Source: CAZJUP01 sp964549275 (lineage in GTDB: Bacteria > Fidelibacterota > Marinisomatia > Marinisomatales > TCS55). From it: a stretch of 64,000 nucleotides of DNA. Made by a program: the position numbers and the translations under genes. The notes beneath the pieces were generated by a model. The model was not told the DNA's origin, made no database searches, and saw only the letters and a list, made by a program, of their open reading frames with translations. Of this stretch, positions 17,893-26,288 are shown one piece after another; positions within the stretch are counted from its first letter, which is position 1; the number at the start of each line of letters is the position of its first letter. The DNA is taken from contig CAZJUP010000002.1 in assembly GCA_964549275.1 (NCBI GenBank), positions 62,001 through 126,000 on the forward strand. Direction: 5' to 3'.

Positions 17893-18504
17893 ATGTTAGA
17901 GCATTATATCAGCCTCGCCACTAAAGCAATCTTCATTGAAAATATCTTATTGGCTTATTTTTTGGGCATGTGTTCTTTTTTGGCAATTTCGAAAAAGGTA
18001 GATACCTCCATTGGATTGGGGTTTGCGGTGATATTTGTATTGACCATTACCGCACCAGCGAATTGGGCGATTCACAATTTCTTTTTGCAGAAAGGAGCCC
18101 TAGCCTGGGCAGGATTGCCAGACGTAGACCTGAGCTTTTTAAATTTTATTGTTTTTATTGCTGTGATTGCTGCAATGGTTCAGCTGGTAGAAATGATTTT
18201 GGATCGGTTTTCTCCAACACTCTATCATAATCTTGGCATTTTTCTGCCACTCATCGCTGTGAATTGCGCTATTTTAGGCGGGTCATTGTTTTTGGTGGAG
18301 CGGGACTATACTTTTATGGAATCTGCTGTATTTGGTTTTGGCTCAGGAATAGGGTGGTTTCTTGCCATTGCATCCATGGCCGCCATTCGGTATCGACTCA
18401 GATATTCTAATGTCCCGCCCAAATTAAGAGGGCTGGGAATCACTATGCTTTTAACGGGATTATTATCCATGGCCTTTATGGCATTTTCGGGGATTGATTT
18501 ATGA
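17893..18504 (+). CDS. nqrE: Na+-translocating NADH:quinone reductase subunit E
   Basis: Partner of NqrD, with inverted topology and similar sequence. 203 residues. Cys27 (YFLGMCSFLAIS) and Cys125 (IAVNCAILGGSLF) are the expected ligands of the shared iron centre. The FGFGSGIGWFLAI loop and LRGLGI segment are also family marks. The stop overlaps the nqrF ATG by four bases. Confidence 0.96.
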   Translation: MLEHYISLATKAIFIENILLAYFLGMCSFLAISKKVDTSIGLGFAVIFVLTITAPANWAIHNFFLQKGALAWAGLPDVDLSFLNFIVFIAVIAAMVQLVEMILDRFSPTLYHNLGIFLPLIAVNCAILGGSLFLVERDYTFMESAVFGFGSGIGWFLAIASMAAIRYRLRYSNVPPKLRGLGITMLLTGLLSMAFMAFSGIDL

Positions 18505-19733
18505 TGGTATCCACACTTGTTGCTATACTCGTTTTTACAGGCGTTATTCTAATCCTTGTTAATGTGCTGAATTTTGCAGAAAATAGGCTCTTACCCCAAG
18601 GAGATGTAACGCTTACAATGAATGGAGAACCGGAAAAAGCCATAAAGACAAAACCGGGGAGTACATTATTGGCTACATTAGCCGGGGAAAACATATTTTT
18701 ACCCTCTGCCTGCGGTGGTGGGGGAACCTGTGCCATGTGCAAATGCCAAGTACATTCCGGAGGGGGTGAGATTCTCCCCACAGAAACAGGCCATATCAAC
18801 CGGAAAATGGCTAAAGATGATTGGCGATTAGCATGCCAGGTAAAGGTGAAAGAAAATATGGATATTCATGTTCCGGATGAGATATTCAATATTAAGAAAT
18901 GGGATTGCACTGTAAGATCTAACCAAAACGTGGCCACTTTTATAAAAGAGTTGGTCATGGATTTACCTGAAGGAGAACTCCTCGATTTTAAAGCGGGTGG
19001 ATATATTCAAATTGATATTCCTGAATATCATCAGTTATCCTTTAAAAGCTTTGATGTGGAAAAGGAATACCATCCGGATTGGGATAAATACAACATTTGG
19101 GATCTTGTTGCTAATAATGAAACTGAAAATGTGAGGGGTTATTCCATGGCCAACCATCCTGCAGAGGGGAATAAAGTGATGCTGAATGTTCGGATTGCCA
19201 CCCCACCACCCAAGTTGTGGAATGATGTGCCTCCTGGGATTGGTTCTTCTTATATCTTTAATTTAAAGCCAGGGGATACGGTAACCATTTCCGGCCCTTA
19301 TGGTGAATTTTTTGCCAAGGAAACGGATAGAGAAATGGTCTATATAGGTGGTGGTGCTGGGATGGCGCCAATGCGAAGCCATATTTTCGATTTATTTAAA
19401 ACACAAAAAACCCATCGAAAAGTGACGTTTTTTTATGGGGCGCGGTCAGTGAGGGAAATGTTTTACCACGATGAGTTTCTAGCCTTGGAAAAAGAATTTT
19501 CTAATTTTTCTTACCATATTGCCTTGTCGGAACCTCAGCCGGAAGATAACTGGGAAGGCCCCACAGGATTTATCCATCAGGTAGCACACGATTTGTATCT
19601 GAAAAACCATGAAGACCCAACTGATATAGAATACTACATGTGTGGCCCACCTATGATGATTGATGCCGTAGATAAAATGCTCTACGATTTGGGAGTCGAA
19701 CCTGAAATGATTGATTATGACAAATTTGGTTAA
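18501..19733 (+). CDS. nqrF: Na+-translocating NADH:quinone reductase subunit F
   Basis: The NADH-oxidising subunit. 410 residues: an N-terminal helix (about 4-26), a plant-type 2Fe-2S domain with Cys71, Cys77, Cys80 and Cys112 (CGGGGTCAMC and ACQVKV), an FAD domain with RGYSMANHP, and an NADH domain with GGGAGMAPMRS and the terminal YMCGPPMMIDAV. All ligands are present, so the complex should be functional. Its last codons overlap possible upstream starts of apbE. Confidence 0.97.
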   Translation: MMVSTLVAILVFTGVILILVNVLNFAENRLLPQGDVTLTMNGEPEKAIKTKPGSTLLATLAGENIFLPSACGGGGTCAMCKCQVHSGGGEILPTETGHINRKMAKDDWRLACQVKVKENMDIHVPDEIFNIKKWDCTVRSNQNVATFIKELVMDLPEGELLDFKAGGYIQIDIPEYHQLSFKSFDVEKEYHPDWDKYNIWDLVANNETENVRGYSMANHPAEGNKVMLNVRIATPPPKLWNDVPPGIGSSYIFNLKPGDTVTISGPYGEFFAKETDREMVYIGGGAGMAPMRSHIFDLFKTQKTHRKVTFFYGARSVREMFYHDEFLALEKEFSNFSYHIALSEPQPEDNWEGPTGFIHQVAHDLYLKNHEDPTDIEYYMCGPPMMIDAVDKMLYDLGVEPEMIDYDKFG

Positions 19734-19755
19734 TCCAAACTCACAAAATGGATTT

Positions 19756-20775
19756 ATGCAAGCCCGACTTCTGTTGGGCTTTCTTGTTTTTTCAGGATTC
19801 CTAGCCTGCTACGGTCCCGATCTTTATGTCGAATTCAGCGGTCATACCATGGGTACAACATATTTCATTCGCATTGTACCCCAAAGGGATATTCCATTGA
19901 ACTATACTTTAGTTCAAAGTGACTTGGATTCAATTCTGTCGGAGATTGATAAGCAAATGTCCACGTATAGACTGGACAGTGAAATAACAAAATTCAATGA
20001 AAGTAATGTGGGTGAAATCACGATTATCTCCAACGAATTCGCTTCCGTGCTCCGCCGATCTATGTATTGGGGTAAAGCAACAAGAGGTGCATTGGATATA
20101 ACCGTTATGCCTGCGGTATTGGTTTGGCGCTATGGAAGTAGGGGAGACCATTGGATACCGCCAACTGCCGATCAAATTCAATCCGCTATGAAAAAGGTGG
20201 GATACGAAAATATTGATTTGGTAAACCTTAATTTACAGAAATCTATTCCGGGCCAAATGATAGATCTCAACGCCATCGCTAAAGGTTGGGGTGTAGATCA
20301 GCTATTTAAATATTTTAAAAATAAAGGTATCCTCAGTATGATGGTGGAGATTGGAGGAGAGGTGCGGACAACCGGAAAAAATATCAAGGGTAAAGAGTGG
20401 CAGATAGGGATTGACACACCATTAATGAGCAGTCGTCCTGGACAGAATATCTTTGCTGTTATTGCAGTGGCTAACAAAGGAATGGCTACTTCAGGCAATT
20501 ATCGAAAATTTTTTAAATTTGAAGGGACACAATATTCCCATATCGTGGATCCACGTACCGGTAATGCCCTTCAATCCAATATTTCTTCTGTGACCGTTTT
20601 GGGTCCAACCTGTATGGATGCCGATGCCTTAGCCACAGCATTGAATGTGATGACTGTTGAAGAAGGATTAAACTTGGTAGAACGCCTGAAAGACTTCGAG
20701 GCATTTTGGATTATAAAAGAGGGGGAAGGGCAGTTTAAGTCCGTGGCATCCTTGGGGATGCCCCTGGCAAATTAA
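19756..20775 (+). CDS. apbE: FAD:protein FMN transferase (periplasmic, likely lipoprotein)
   Basis: Attaches FMN by a phosphoester bond to Thr in the SGAT motifs of NqrB and NqrC. About 339 residues from ATG 19756. This start puts a signal peptide at the very N-terminus (MQARLLLGFLVFSGFLAC) ending in a lipobox-like Cys; ATGs at 19711 and 19717 inside nqrF would prepend a polar stretch and spoil it. Family blocks: SGHTMGTTYFIRI, DITVMPAVLVWRYG, IDLNAIAKGWGVDQ, VEIGGEVRTTGKN, MATSGNYRKFF, HIVDPRTG and CMDADALATALNV, which include Mg2+ and FAD contacts. Its position right after nqrF supports its job. A strong terminator-like hairpin overlaps its first codons. The stop overlaps the convergent 2TM gene by four bases. 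Confidence 0.93.
   Translation: MQARLLLGFLVFSGFLACYGPDLYVEFSGHTMGTTYFIRIVPQRDIPLNYTLVQSDLDSILSEIDKQMSTYRLDSEITKFNESNVGEITIISNEFASVLRRSMYWGKATRGALDITVMPAVLVWRYGSRGDHWIPPTADQIQSAMKKVGYENIDLVNLNLQKSIPGQMIDLNAIAKGWGVDQLFKYFKNKGILSMMVEIGGEVRTTGKNIKGKEWQIGIDTPLMSSRPGQNIFAVIAVANKGMATSGNYRKFFKFEGTQYSHIVDPRTGNALQSNISSVTVLGPTCMDADALATALNVMTVEEGLNLVERLKDFEAFWIIKEGEGQFKSVASLGMPLAN
19760..19793 (+). terminator. terminator-like hairpin overlapping the start of apbE
   Basis: AAGCCCGAC (19760-19768), loop TTCT, GTTGGGCTT (19773-19781) form a nine-pair stem with one G-T pair, followed by a T-rich stretch (19782-19793). It begins 27 bases after the nqrF stop. By shape this is a good intrinsic terminator, yet it lies in the signal-peptide codons of apbE. 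It could lower apbE transcription relative to nqrA-F. Confidence 0.55.
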
Positions 20776-21041
20776 TTCTTCATCTTTTCCATTTCTTTTT
20801 TAATCATACCATCCACAAGGCTGGAGTTTTCTCCAATAAAGAAAACATTGAGTCCATGGAAGAATACACCAATTCCCCAACCCAGAACAGTCCAAATGTA
20901 CCAGTCATATCCCGGGGAAGTATTTTGATTGATAAAATAAAGAAAGGTGCACACCACCACGTAAGTAGCAAAGTGGCAGTAAAAATCCATTTTATCCTTT
21001 ACCCGCTGACGAGCCTTTTCATATTTGGTTTCTTCATTCAT
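20772..21041 (-). CDS. 2TM-domain small membrane protein
   Basis: 89-residue protein of the 2TM domain family, function unknown. The N-terminus is charged (NEETKYEKARQRVKDKMDF), followed by two hydrophobic segments (about 22-40 and 48-70) and a charged tail (MIKKEMEKMKN). The start at 21041 is fixed by the four-base ATGA overlap with the upstream nqrM-type gene, and upstream codons in this frame would read through that gene. The family often sits as the tail of histidine kinases or stands alone as here. Pairing with nqrM suggests, but does not show, a link to the respiratory complex. Confidence 0.8.
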   Translation of the reverse strand: MNEETKYEKARQRVKDKMDFYCHFATYVVVCTFLYFINQNTSPGYDWYIWTVLGWGIGVFFHGLNVFFIGENSSLVDGMIKKEMEKMKN

Positions 21042-21214
21042 GGTAATTCCTTCGGTTTTTGAGAAGGGTCGTCGCAAGTTCCACCCCGGAGACAGACACA
21101 ATCACTGGCTACACCACCGCAAGAACCCCGTAAGGGCTTTTTATTTAGGAGAATTCCAATGGCCATCCCTGCCAAAGCGATACCTATTACAACTATAGAT
21201 AGAACAATATTCAT
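21038..21214 (-). CDS. nqrM: NqrM-type maturation protein (DUF539 family), 58 aa
   Basis: Very short gene encoding one N-terminal membrane helix (about residues 3-23) followed by a Cys-rich tail with Cys32, Cys39, Cys41 and Cys47. The junction KKPLRGSCGGVASDC matches the KP(I/L)KGSCGG hallmark of NqrM, a small membrane protein needed to assemble the iron centre held by NqrD and NqrE. ATG at 21214 is the only start and the stop overlaps the 2TM gene ATG. It is convergent with nqrA-F and apbE, exactly where an assembly factor would be expected. The Cys spacing in the tail differs somewhat from the gammaproteobacterial form, so the FeoB-associated Cys-rich small proteins are a weaker alternative. 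Confidence 0.8.
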   Translation of the reverse strand: MNIVLSIVVIGIALAGMAIGILLNKKPLRGSCGGVASDCVCLRGGTCDDPSQKPKELP

Positions 21215-21267
21215 CCTTAAATCTACGAAATATACTCGGTATTGAGTGCCATCCTAATGATGTGAAG

Positions 21268-21285
21268 TAGAAAAAATATTTTCTA
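21268..21285. promoter_or_regulatory. short palindrome between divergent nqrM and nhaD
   Basis: TAGAAAA (21268-21274), four bases, TTTTCTA (21279-21285): a perfect seven-base inverted repeat in the 203-bp region between the divergent nqrM-type and nhaD genes. It could be an operator for either gene, but it is AT-rich and may be chance. Nothing else is recognisable in this gap. Confidence 0.2.
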
Positions 21286-21417
21286 TCTCTCTTGAATTTT
21301 TGGAAAACGGAATTTCTGTTTATGGAATATATTCTTTCCAAATTTATCATGGTTCATTGATTCAATCCCCTTTAATTTCCCGCCTGTTTAACGTCATTCA
21401 ACACCGAAATAAACTCC

Positions 21418-22854
21418 ATGAATAATGCACGACAATACTATTTGAACCGTATCTTGAGTTTTGTTCTCATTCTAGTTCCATCATTGGTTTTTGGCTCCGA
21501 TGCTGGGCATCCTAGTGTTCCTCATTTGGACGGAACAGCTTTATCCATTTACTGGACCATTCCCTTCGCGGGAATTTTACTGTCCATTGCCATTTTCCCA
21601 TTAGTGGCTCCGAGGTTTTGGCATCATCATTTTGGGAAAGTTTCTTTTTTTTGGGCATCCGTACTCATTATACCCTTCCTGGTTAAAGAAGGGTTTTCTA
21701 TTACAATCTATGAGCTGCTGCATGTCTCTTTATTAGAATATATCCCTTTTATCATTTTACTCTTGGCTTTGTTCACTATTTCCGGTGGAGTCCGCCTAAC
21801 TGGAACATTGGTGGGAACGCCAATTGTAAATACAGCTATTATCTTTGTGGGGACGGTATTGGCCAGTTGGATGGGAACTACAGGCGCTGCTATGCTCTTG
21901 ATTCGACCTTTAATCCGGGCAAATAAGGCAAGAGATCATAAAGTTCACGTTATTGTCTTTTTTATATTTCTTGTGGCAAATATCGGAGGATCTCTCACTC
22001 CCCTTGGAGACCCACCTCTCTTTCTAGGCTTTTTAAAAGGGGTGGAATTTTTCTGGACGACTACAGCAATGTTAAGCCCTATGCTATTTATGGTCACCTG
22101 TCTTTTGTTTATCTTTTTTATTCTGGATTCATATTACTACCGGAAAGAAGGAATGAGTCCTGCATTGGAAGAAAATCATAAACTGGGATTGGAAGGGAGT
22201 ACAAATTTATTGCTTTTACTTGGTGTAATTGGGTCTGTACTTCTCAGTGGATTCTGGAAACCTCCAATTCACTTAACCTTATACCATGTTCATGTAGAGC
22301 TACAGAATTTAATCAGGGATTTACTCTTGTTGGGATTAACAGGGCTCAGTTGGAAAATCACAGCAAAATCTATTCGGGAGGCTAACGAATATACATGGTT
22401 TCCTATCATTGAGGTCGCCAAACTATTTGCTGGAATTTTTGTAACTATTATACCGGCCATCGCCATTTTAAAAGCTGGAAGCTATGGAGCTCTATCCACT
22501 GTTGTCTCGTCTGTATCCAATGATACTGGCCCCGTAAACTATATGTACTTCTGGGCAACAGGAATTCTGTCAAGTTTTTTGGATAATGCTCCAACCTACC
22601 TGGTCTTTTTTAATACAGCCGGAGGAGATGCGTCAGTCCTTATGGGAGAAATGCACAATACGCTATTGGCTATATCTGCTGGTGCTGTTTTTATGGGAGC
22701 GAATACGTATATTGGAAATGCACCAAACTTTATGGTGAAATCCATATCGGAAGCTTCCGGTGTAGACATGCCTTCTTTCTTTGGATATTTGATAAAATGG
22801 TCCTTACCAATATTATTTCCTCTGTTTATTCTTGTAGGCATTTTATATTTCTAA
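21418..22854 (+). CDS. nhaD: NhaD-type Na+/H+ antiporter
   Basis: Inner-membrane antiporter exchanging Na+ (or Li+) for H+. 478 residues with about twelve helices. The first 25 residues look like a signal-type hydrophobic start. Family blocks: LTGTLVGTPIVNTAIIF, GGSLTPLGDPPLFLGFLKG near residue 190, DNAPTYLVFFNTAGG and MGANTYIGNAPNFMVK, which include the acidic and Asn residues of the ion transporter superfamily. Its neighbours on one side are the Na+-pumping Nqr genes, which fits coupling of the Na+ and H+ gradients. Its stop shares a base with the next gene. Confidence 0.92.
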   Translation: MNNARQYYLNRILSFVLILVPSLVFGSDAGHPSVPHLDGTALSIYWTIPFAGILLSIAIFPLVAPRFWHHHFGKVSFFWASVLIIPFLVKEGFSITIYELLHVSLLEYIPFIILLLALFTISGGVRLTGTLVGTPIVNTAIIFVGTVLASWMGTTGAAMLLIRPLIRANKARDHKVHVIVFFIFLVANIGGSLTPLGDPPLFLGFLKGVEFFWTTTAMLSPMLFMVTCLLFIFFILDSYYYRKEGMSPALEENHKLGLEGSTNLLLLLGVIGSVLLSGFWKPPIHLTLYHVHVELQNLIRDLLLLGLTGLSWKITAKSIREANEYTWFPIIEVAKLFAGIFVTIIPAIAILKAGSYGALSTVVSSVSNDTGPVNYMYFWATGILSSFLDNAPTYLVFFNTAGGDASVLMGEMHNTLLAISAGAVFMGANTYIGNAPNFMVKSISEASGVDMPSFFGYLIKWSLPILFPLFILVGILYF

Positions 22855-23396
22855 TGCGTGTTTCAAAAGTCACAACAAAAACAGGGGATAAGGGTGACAC
22901 GAATTTGGGGGATGGTACCCGGGTTTCAAAATCCAATATTAAGATTGAATTTCTTGGTGAATTGGATGAGTTGAATGCTTGGATTGGATATATAAAATCG
23001 GTTTGCCCTATTTCATATCAGGATGAATTAACTGATATTCAGCAGGACTTATTGAATATAGGAGGAGAGGCATCTGTAGAAAACAAGGATTTTACATTAT
23101 TGAAAGAAATTAAAATTAAATTTCTCGAGAAACGATTGGCTGAATTGAATAAAGACTTAACTCCTCTAAAAGAATTTATTCTCCCGGGTGGTGATGAGTT
23201 TTCTACCAGAGTTCATTTGGGTCGCACTGTGTGCAGGCGCGTAGAAAGAAAAGCAGTATCCTTAAGTGAATCAGGTGCAAATACTCGATTTTGGATCCCG
23301 TATTTAAACCGGTTGTCTGATTATTTGTTTGTTCTTGCCCGATATCATGGTATAGCAAACCAGGAAAAAGAAATACAATGGAGACGGAACCCTTAG
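22854..23396 (+). CDS. cob(I)alamin adenosyltransferase (PduO type)
   Basis: Transfers the adenosyl group of ATP to cob(I)alamin, giving adenosylcobalamin, the cofactor of methylmalonyl-CoA mutase encoded about 7 kb downstream. 180 residues from ATG 22854. Family blocks: TKTGDKGDTNLGDGTRVSK at the N-terminus, FLGELDELNAWIG, ILPGGDEFSTRVHLGRTVCRRVER with the ATP-binding arginines, and the closing YLNRLSDYLFVLAR. The ATG shares one base with the nhaD stop; a longer reading from 22797 would lie inside nhaD. It is named MMAB or PduO in other organisms; I leave the symbol blank because usage varies. Confidence 0.93.
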   Translation: MRVSKVTTKTGDKGDTNLGDGTRVSKSNIKIEFLGELDELNAWIGYIKSVCPISYQDELTDIQQDLLNIGGEASVENKDFTLLKEIKIKFLEKRLAELNKDLTPLKEFILPGGDEFSTRVHLGRTVCRRVERKAVSLSESGANTRFWIPYLNRLSDYLFVLARYHGIANQEKEIQWRRNP

Positions 23397-23513
23397 GTTC
23401 AACTTTTTAGGTTTTCACAAAATTAACTTCAATAATCTTTATCAGAAATTATACCGGTGAACCAGTAGCAAAACTAACGGGAACATCCCTAAATTTATAT
23501 TCTTTAAAAGACC

Positions 23514-24518
23514 ATGATTGATTGGAAAACACTCTATAAAACTATTAGCGGAGCAGAACGAATTTTACTGTCCACTCACGAAAACCCTGACGGGGATGGA
23601 CTAGGGAGCGCTGCGGCGATGTATCTCTTCCTGAAAAATTCAGGAAAAGATTGTCGTATAATACATGTATCTGAATTGCCATTTGAATATAATTTTCTCA
23701 ACAATGATGGGATATTTGAGACCTATGAGCCAGAAAAGCATGACTCATGGATTTCCGACGTTGACCTTTCTTTGATTTTTGATGTTGGAGACTTTAAGCG
23801 ACTCAGAGCAATTGGAGATCTTCTACATCGCTATAATATACATATAGTTAACATTGATCATCATCCTGATTTAGGTGATGAACGATTTACACAAAATGTC
23901 ATTGATGTTTTTGCGGCTGCTACCGGGGAAATGGTTTATGAGTTTTTCAAGACAAACAACATTTCAATGACTCAGAAAATGCTCGAAGGAATCTATACTG
24001 CAGTGATGACAGATACGGGCTCATTTCGGCATAACAATACGAATGAAAAATGCCATGAAATTGCTATTGCCTGTATTAAAGAAGGACTAAATACATCCAA
24101 AATATATCAACAGGTATATGAAACCAGTTCTAAGGGTAGAATGCGGTTGTTAGGGAAAATTCTTGATACACTATCCTTTGAGTATGATTCTGAATTAGCC
24201 TGGTTTACGATTGATGAGGCACTTTTAAAAAAAACAGAAACAGATAAAAAGGATGTGGATGGGTTTACTGACTTTATTCGAACCATCCGAGGGGTAGAAA
24301 TTGCTTTAATGATATTTCAAAATAGTTCGGACACCTGCAGAATTAATTATAGATCCAAAGGGAAATATGTCATTAATGAAATGGCAAAAGCATTGGGTGG
24401 GGGTGGACATAAATATGCTGCCGGAGCGGTAGTAGATGGATCCTTAAAAGAAGTAATTCCCAAAGTATTGAATTTGACTACATCTTCTATGGCAAAACAA
24501 AACGGTCGAATAAAGTGA
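23514..24518 (+). CDS. nrnA: bifunctional oligoribonuclease / pAp phosphatase (DHH family)
   Basis: Degrades 2-5 nt RNA fragments and dephosphorylates pAp in the cytoplasm. 334 residues, normal. The DHH domain shows HENPDGDG (22-29), the metal-binding IFDVGDF (88-94) and IDHHPD (114-119). The DHHA1 domain ends with GGGGHKYAAGA. Start ATG 23514 follows a 117-bp gap in which I see nothing notable. The stop overlaps the ispH GTG (GTGA). DHH proteins also include cyclic dinucleotide phosphodiesterases, but the length and absence of PAS or GGDEF domains favour NrnA. Confidence 0.92.
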   Translation: MIDWKTLYKTISGAERILLSTHENPDGDGLGSAAAMYLFLKNSGKDCRIIHVSELPFEYNFLNNDGIFETYEPEKHDSWISDVDLSLIFDVGDFKRLRAIGDLLHRYNIHIVNIDHHPDLGDERFTQNVIDVFAAATGEMVYEFFKTNNISMTQKMLEGIYTAVMTDTGSFRHNNTNEKCHEIAIACIKEGLNTSKIYQQVYETSSKGRMRLLGKILDTLSFEYDSELAWFTIDEALLKKTETDKKDVDGFTDFIRTIRGVEIALMIFQNSSDTCRINYRSKGKYVINEMAKALGGGGHKYAAGAVVDGSLKEVIPKVLNLTTSSMAKQNGRIK

Positions 24519-25378
24519 AGGTCATTTTGGCAAAAGATGCAGGCTATTGTTTCGGAGTGCGAGAGGCGGTAAGTCTTGCTTATAATACAGCAAAAACCAA
24601 TGGGGATGTCTACATGTTAGGACATATTGTCCATAATGAGAATGTAGTGTCTGATTTAGATAAGGCTGGAGCTAAAGTTGTCTCTTCGTTGGAAGATATT
24701 CCGTCCAATAAGCCCATATTATTCCGAGCCCATGGAACGGCCACCGATACATGGAGTGAAGCCCGATCGAAAAATATGAACATTGTGGATGCCACCTGCC
24801 CCCTGGTTCTTGAAATCCATGAAGAGGTTAAAAAACTGGAGGAAGAAGGTCGAAAAATTATTATCATCGGCGATCATGGCCATGATGAAGTGATAGGCAT
24901 TGCCAGTCAAGTTAAAGACCCGATGATTATTGCTACACCAAGTGAAGCAAAATCTTTGCGGAAAATGAAAAGAGCAGGAGTGGTCAGCCAATCAACCCAA
25001 ACAATCGGGAATGTGCAGGAAATTATAAATATTATAATGACCAAGGTTTTTGACCTTCGATTCGTAAATACAATCTGTTTTCCTACTAAAAGGAATCAGG
25101 AGCAAATAAAGAATTTAGCTGAACAGTGTGATGTGATGATAGTTATCGGGTCGTTTACCAGTGCAAACTCTAAAAGATTAACAGCGCTTGCATTGGAAAG
25201 AAATAAAAAATCTTACCAAGTTACCTGTGCAGAGGACATTCATCCCGAATGGCTGGACAATGCTGATACAGTGGGAATCTCTGCCGGAGCATCCACTCCG
25301 GATAATATTATCCGGGACGTCTTAGATAAAATTAAAGAAATTGGACAAATCCAAGAGGAGGAAAAGATATATGGCTGA
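24515..25378 (+). CDS. ispH: 4-hydroxy-3-methylbut-2-enyl diphosphate reductase
   Basis: Last enzyme of the non-mevalonate isoprenoid pathway, giving IPP and DMAPP with a 4Fe-4S cluster. 287 residues. The three cluster cysteines are Cys12 (AGYCFGV), Cys95 (VDATCPLV) and Cys188 (NTICFPTKRNQ). RAHGTA and SAGASTPDNI match the substrate-binding histidine loop and C-terminal block. The GTG start at 24515 overlaps the nrnA stop, and the end overlaps pdxS by eight bases. The dxs gene for the first step of the same pathway is 1.5 kb downstream. Confidence 0.95.
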   Translation: MKVILAKDAGYCFGVREAVSLAYNTAKTNGDVYMLGHIVHNENVVSDLDKAGAKVVSSLEDIPSNKPILFRAHGTATDTWSEARSKNMNIVDATCPLVLEIHEEVKKLEEEGRKIIIIGDHGHDEVIGIASQVKDPMIIATPSEAKSLRKMKRAGVVSQSTQTIGNVQEIINIIMTKVFDLRFVNTICFPTKRNQEQIKNLAEQCDVMIVIGSFTSANSKRLTALALERNKKSYQVTCAEDIHPEWLDNADTVGISAGASTPDNIIRDVLDKIKEIGQIQEEEKIYG

Positions 25379-26255
25379 AAAAGGGTCTTTTGAAATAAAA
25401 GTAGGGTTGGCAGAAATGCTTAAGGGCGGTGTCATTATGGACGTGATGAACGCTGAACAGGCAAAAATCGCAGAAGATTCCGGTGCGGTGGCCGTCATGG
25501 CTTTAGAACGTATCCCTGCCCTTATCCGTGAGGAGGGAGGTATTGCGAGGATGAGTGATCCCCAAATGATAAAAGATATTCAAACGGCTGTCTCTATACC
25601 AGTCATGGCCAAAGTTAGAATTGGTCATTTCGCAGAAGCACAAATTCTGGAAGCTCTAGAAGTAGATTTTATTGATGAGAGTGAAGTCTTGACTCCTGCT
25701 GATGAACATAATCATATATGGAAACATGATTTTACGGTTCCTTTTGTTTGCGGGTGCAGAAATCTGGGCGAGGCTCTTCGCAGAATTGGTGAAGGTGCAG
25801 CCATGATACGGACAAAAGGAGAAGCCGGGAGTGGTAATATTGTCGAAGCCGTTCGCCATATGCGCCAAGTTCAAAGCGAAATGAAAAAACTCACCATAAT
25901 GAATCAAGATGAACTCATGGCAGCTTCTAAAGAAATGGGAGCCCCATTTTCCTTGGTGAAGCAGGTTGCAAAGCTTGGAAAACTTCCAGTCCCGAATTTT
26001 GCTGCAGGTGGTATAGCAACCCCTGCTGATGCTTCACTGATGATGCAGCTTGGGGCAGAAACCGTTTTCGTCGGTTCTGGAATATTTATGAGCGAAGATC
26101 CTGCCCCGCGGGCTAAAGCCATTGTGGAGGCTGTTACCTATTATAACGATCCGGATAAACTGGTTGAAATTTCCACAGGTCTCCGATCGGCAATGAAAGG
26201 ATTGGATATGTCAGAGATCCCGGAAGGAGAACGACTGCAGGAACGCGGTTGGTAG
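25371..26255 (+). CDS. pdxS: pyridoxal 5'-phosphate synthase, synthase subunit
   Basis: Builds PLP directly from ribose 5-phosphate (or ribulose 5-phosphate), glyceraldehyde 3-phosphate and ammonia. 294 residues from ATG 25371, preceded by a strong ribosome site AGAGGAGG at 25354-25361. An earlier in-frame codon at 25341 lies inside ispH and is not needed. The two catalytic lysines are visible: Lys81 in MAKVRIGHF and Lys149 in RTKGEAGSGN. VMALERIPA and FAAGGIATPADASL are further family blocks. PdxT follows 33 bases later and forms the complex. Confidence 0.97.
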   Translation: MAEKGSFEIKVGLAEMLKGGVIMDVMNAEQAKIAEDSGAVAVMALERIPALIREEGGIARMSDPQMIKDIQTAVSIPVMAKVRIGHFAEAQILEALEVDFIDESEVLTPADEHNHIWKHDFTVPFVCGCRNLGEALRRIGEGAAMIRTKGEAGSGNIVEAVRHMRQVQSEMKKLTIMNQDELMAASKEMGAPFSLVKQVAKLGKLPVPNFAAGGIATPADASLMMQLGAETVFVGSGIFMSEDPAPRAKAIVEAVTYYNDPDKLVEISTGLRSAMKGLDMSEIPEGERLQERGW

Positions 26256-26288
26256 AGAAATTCAAGGAGTCGTTTAAAAGGAAAATTC

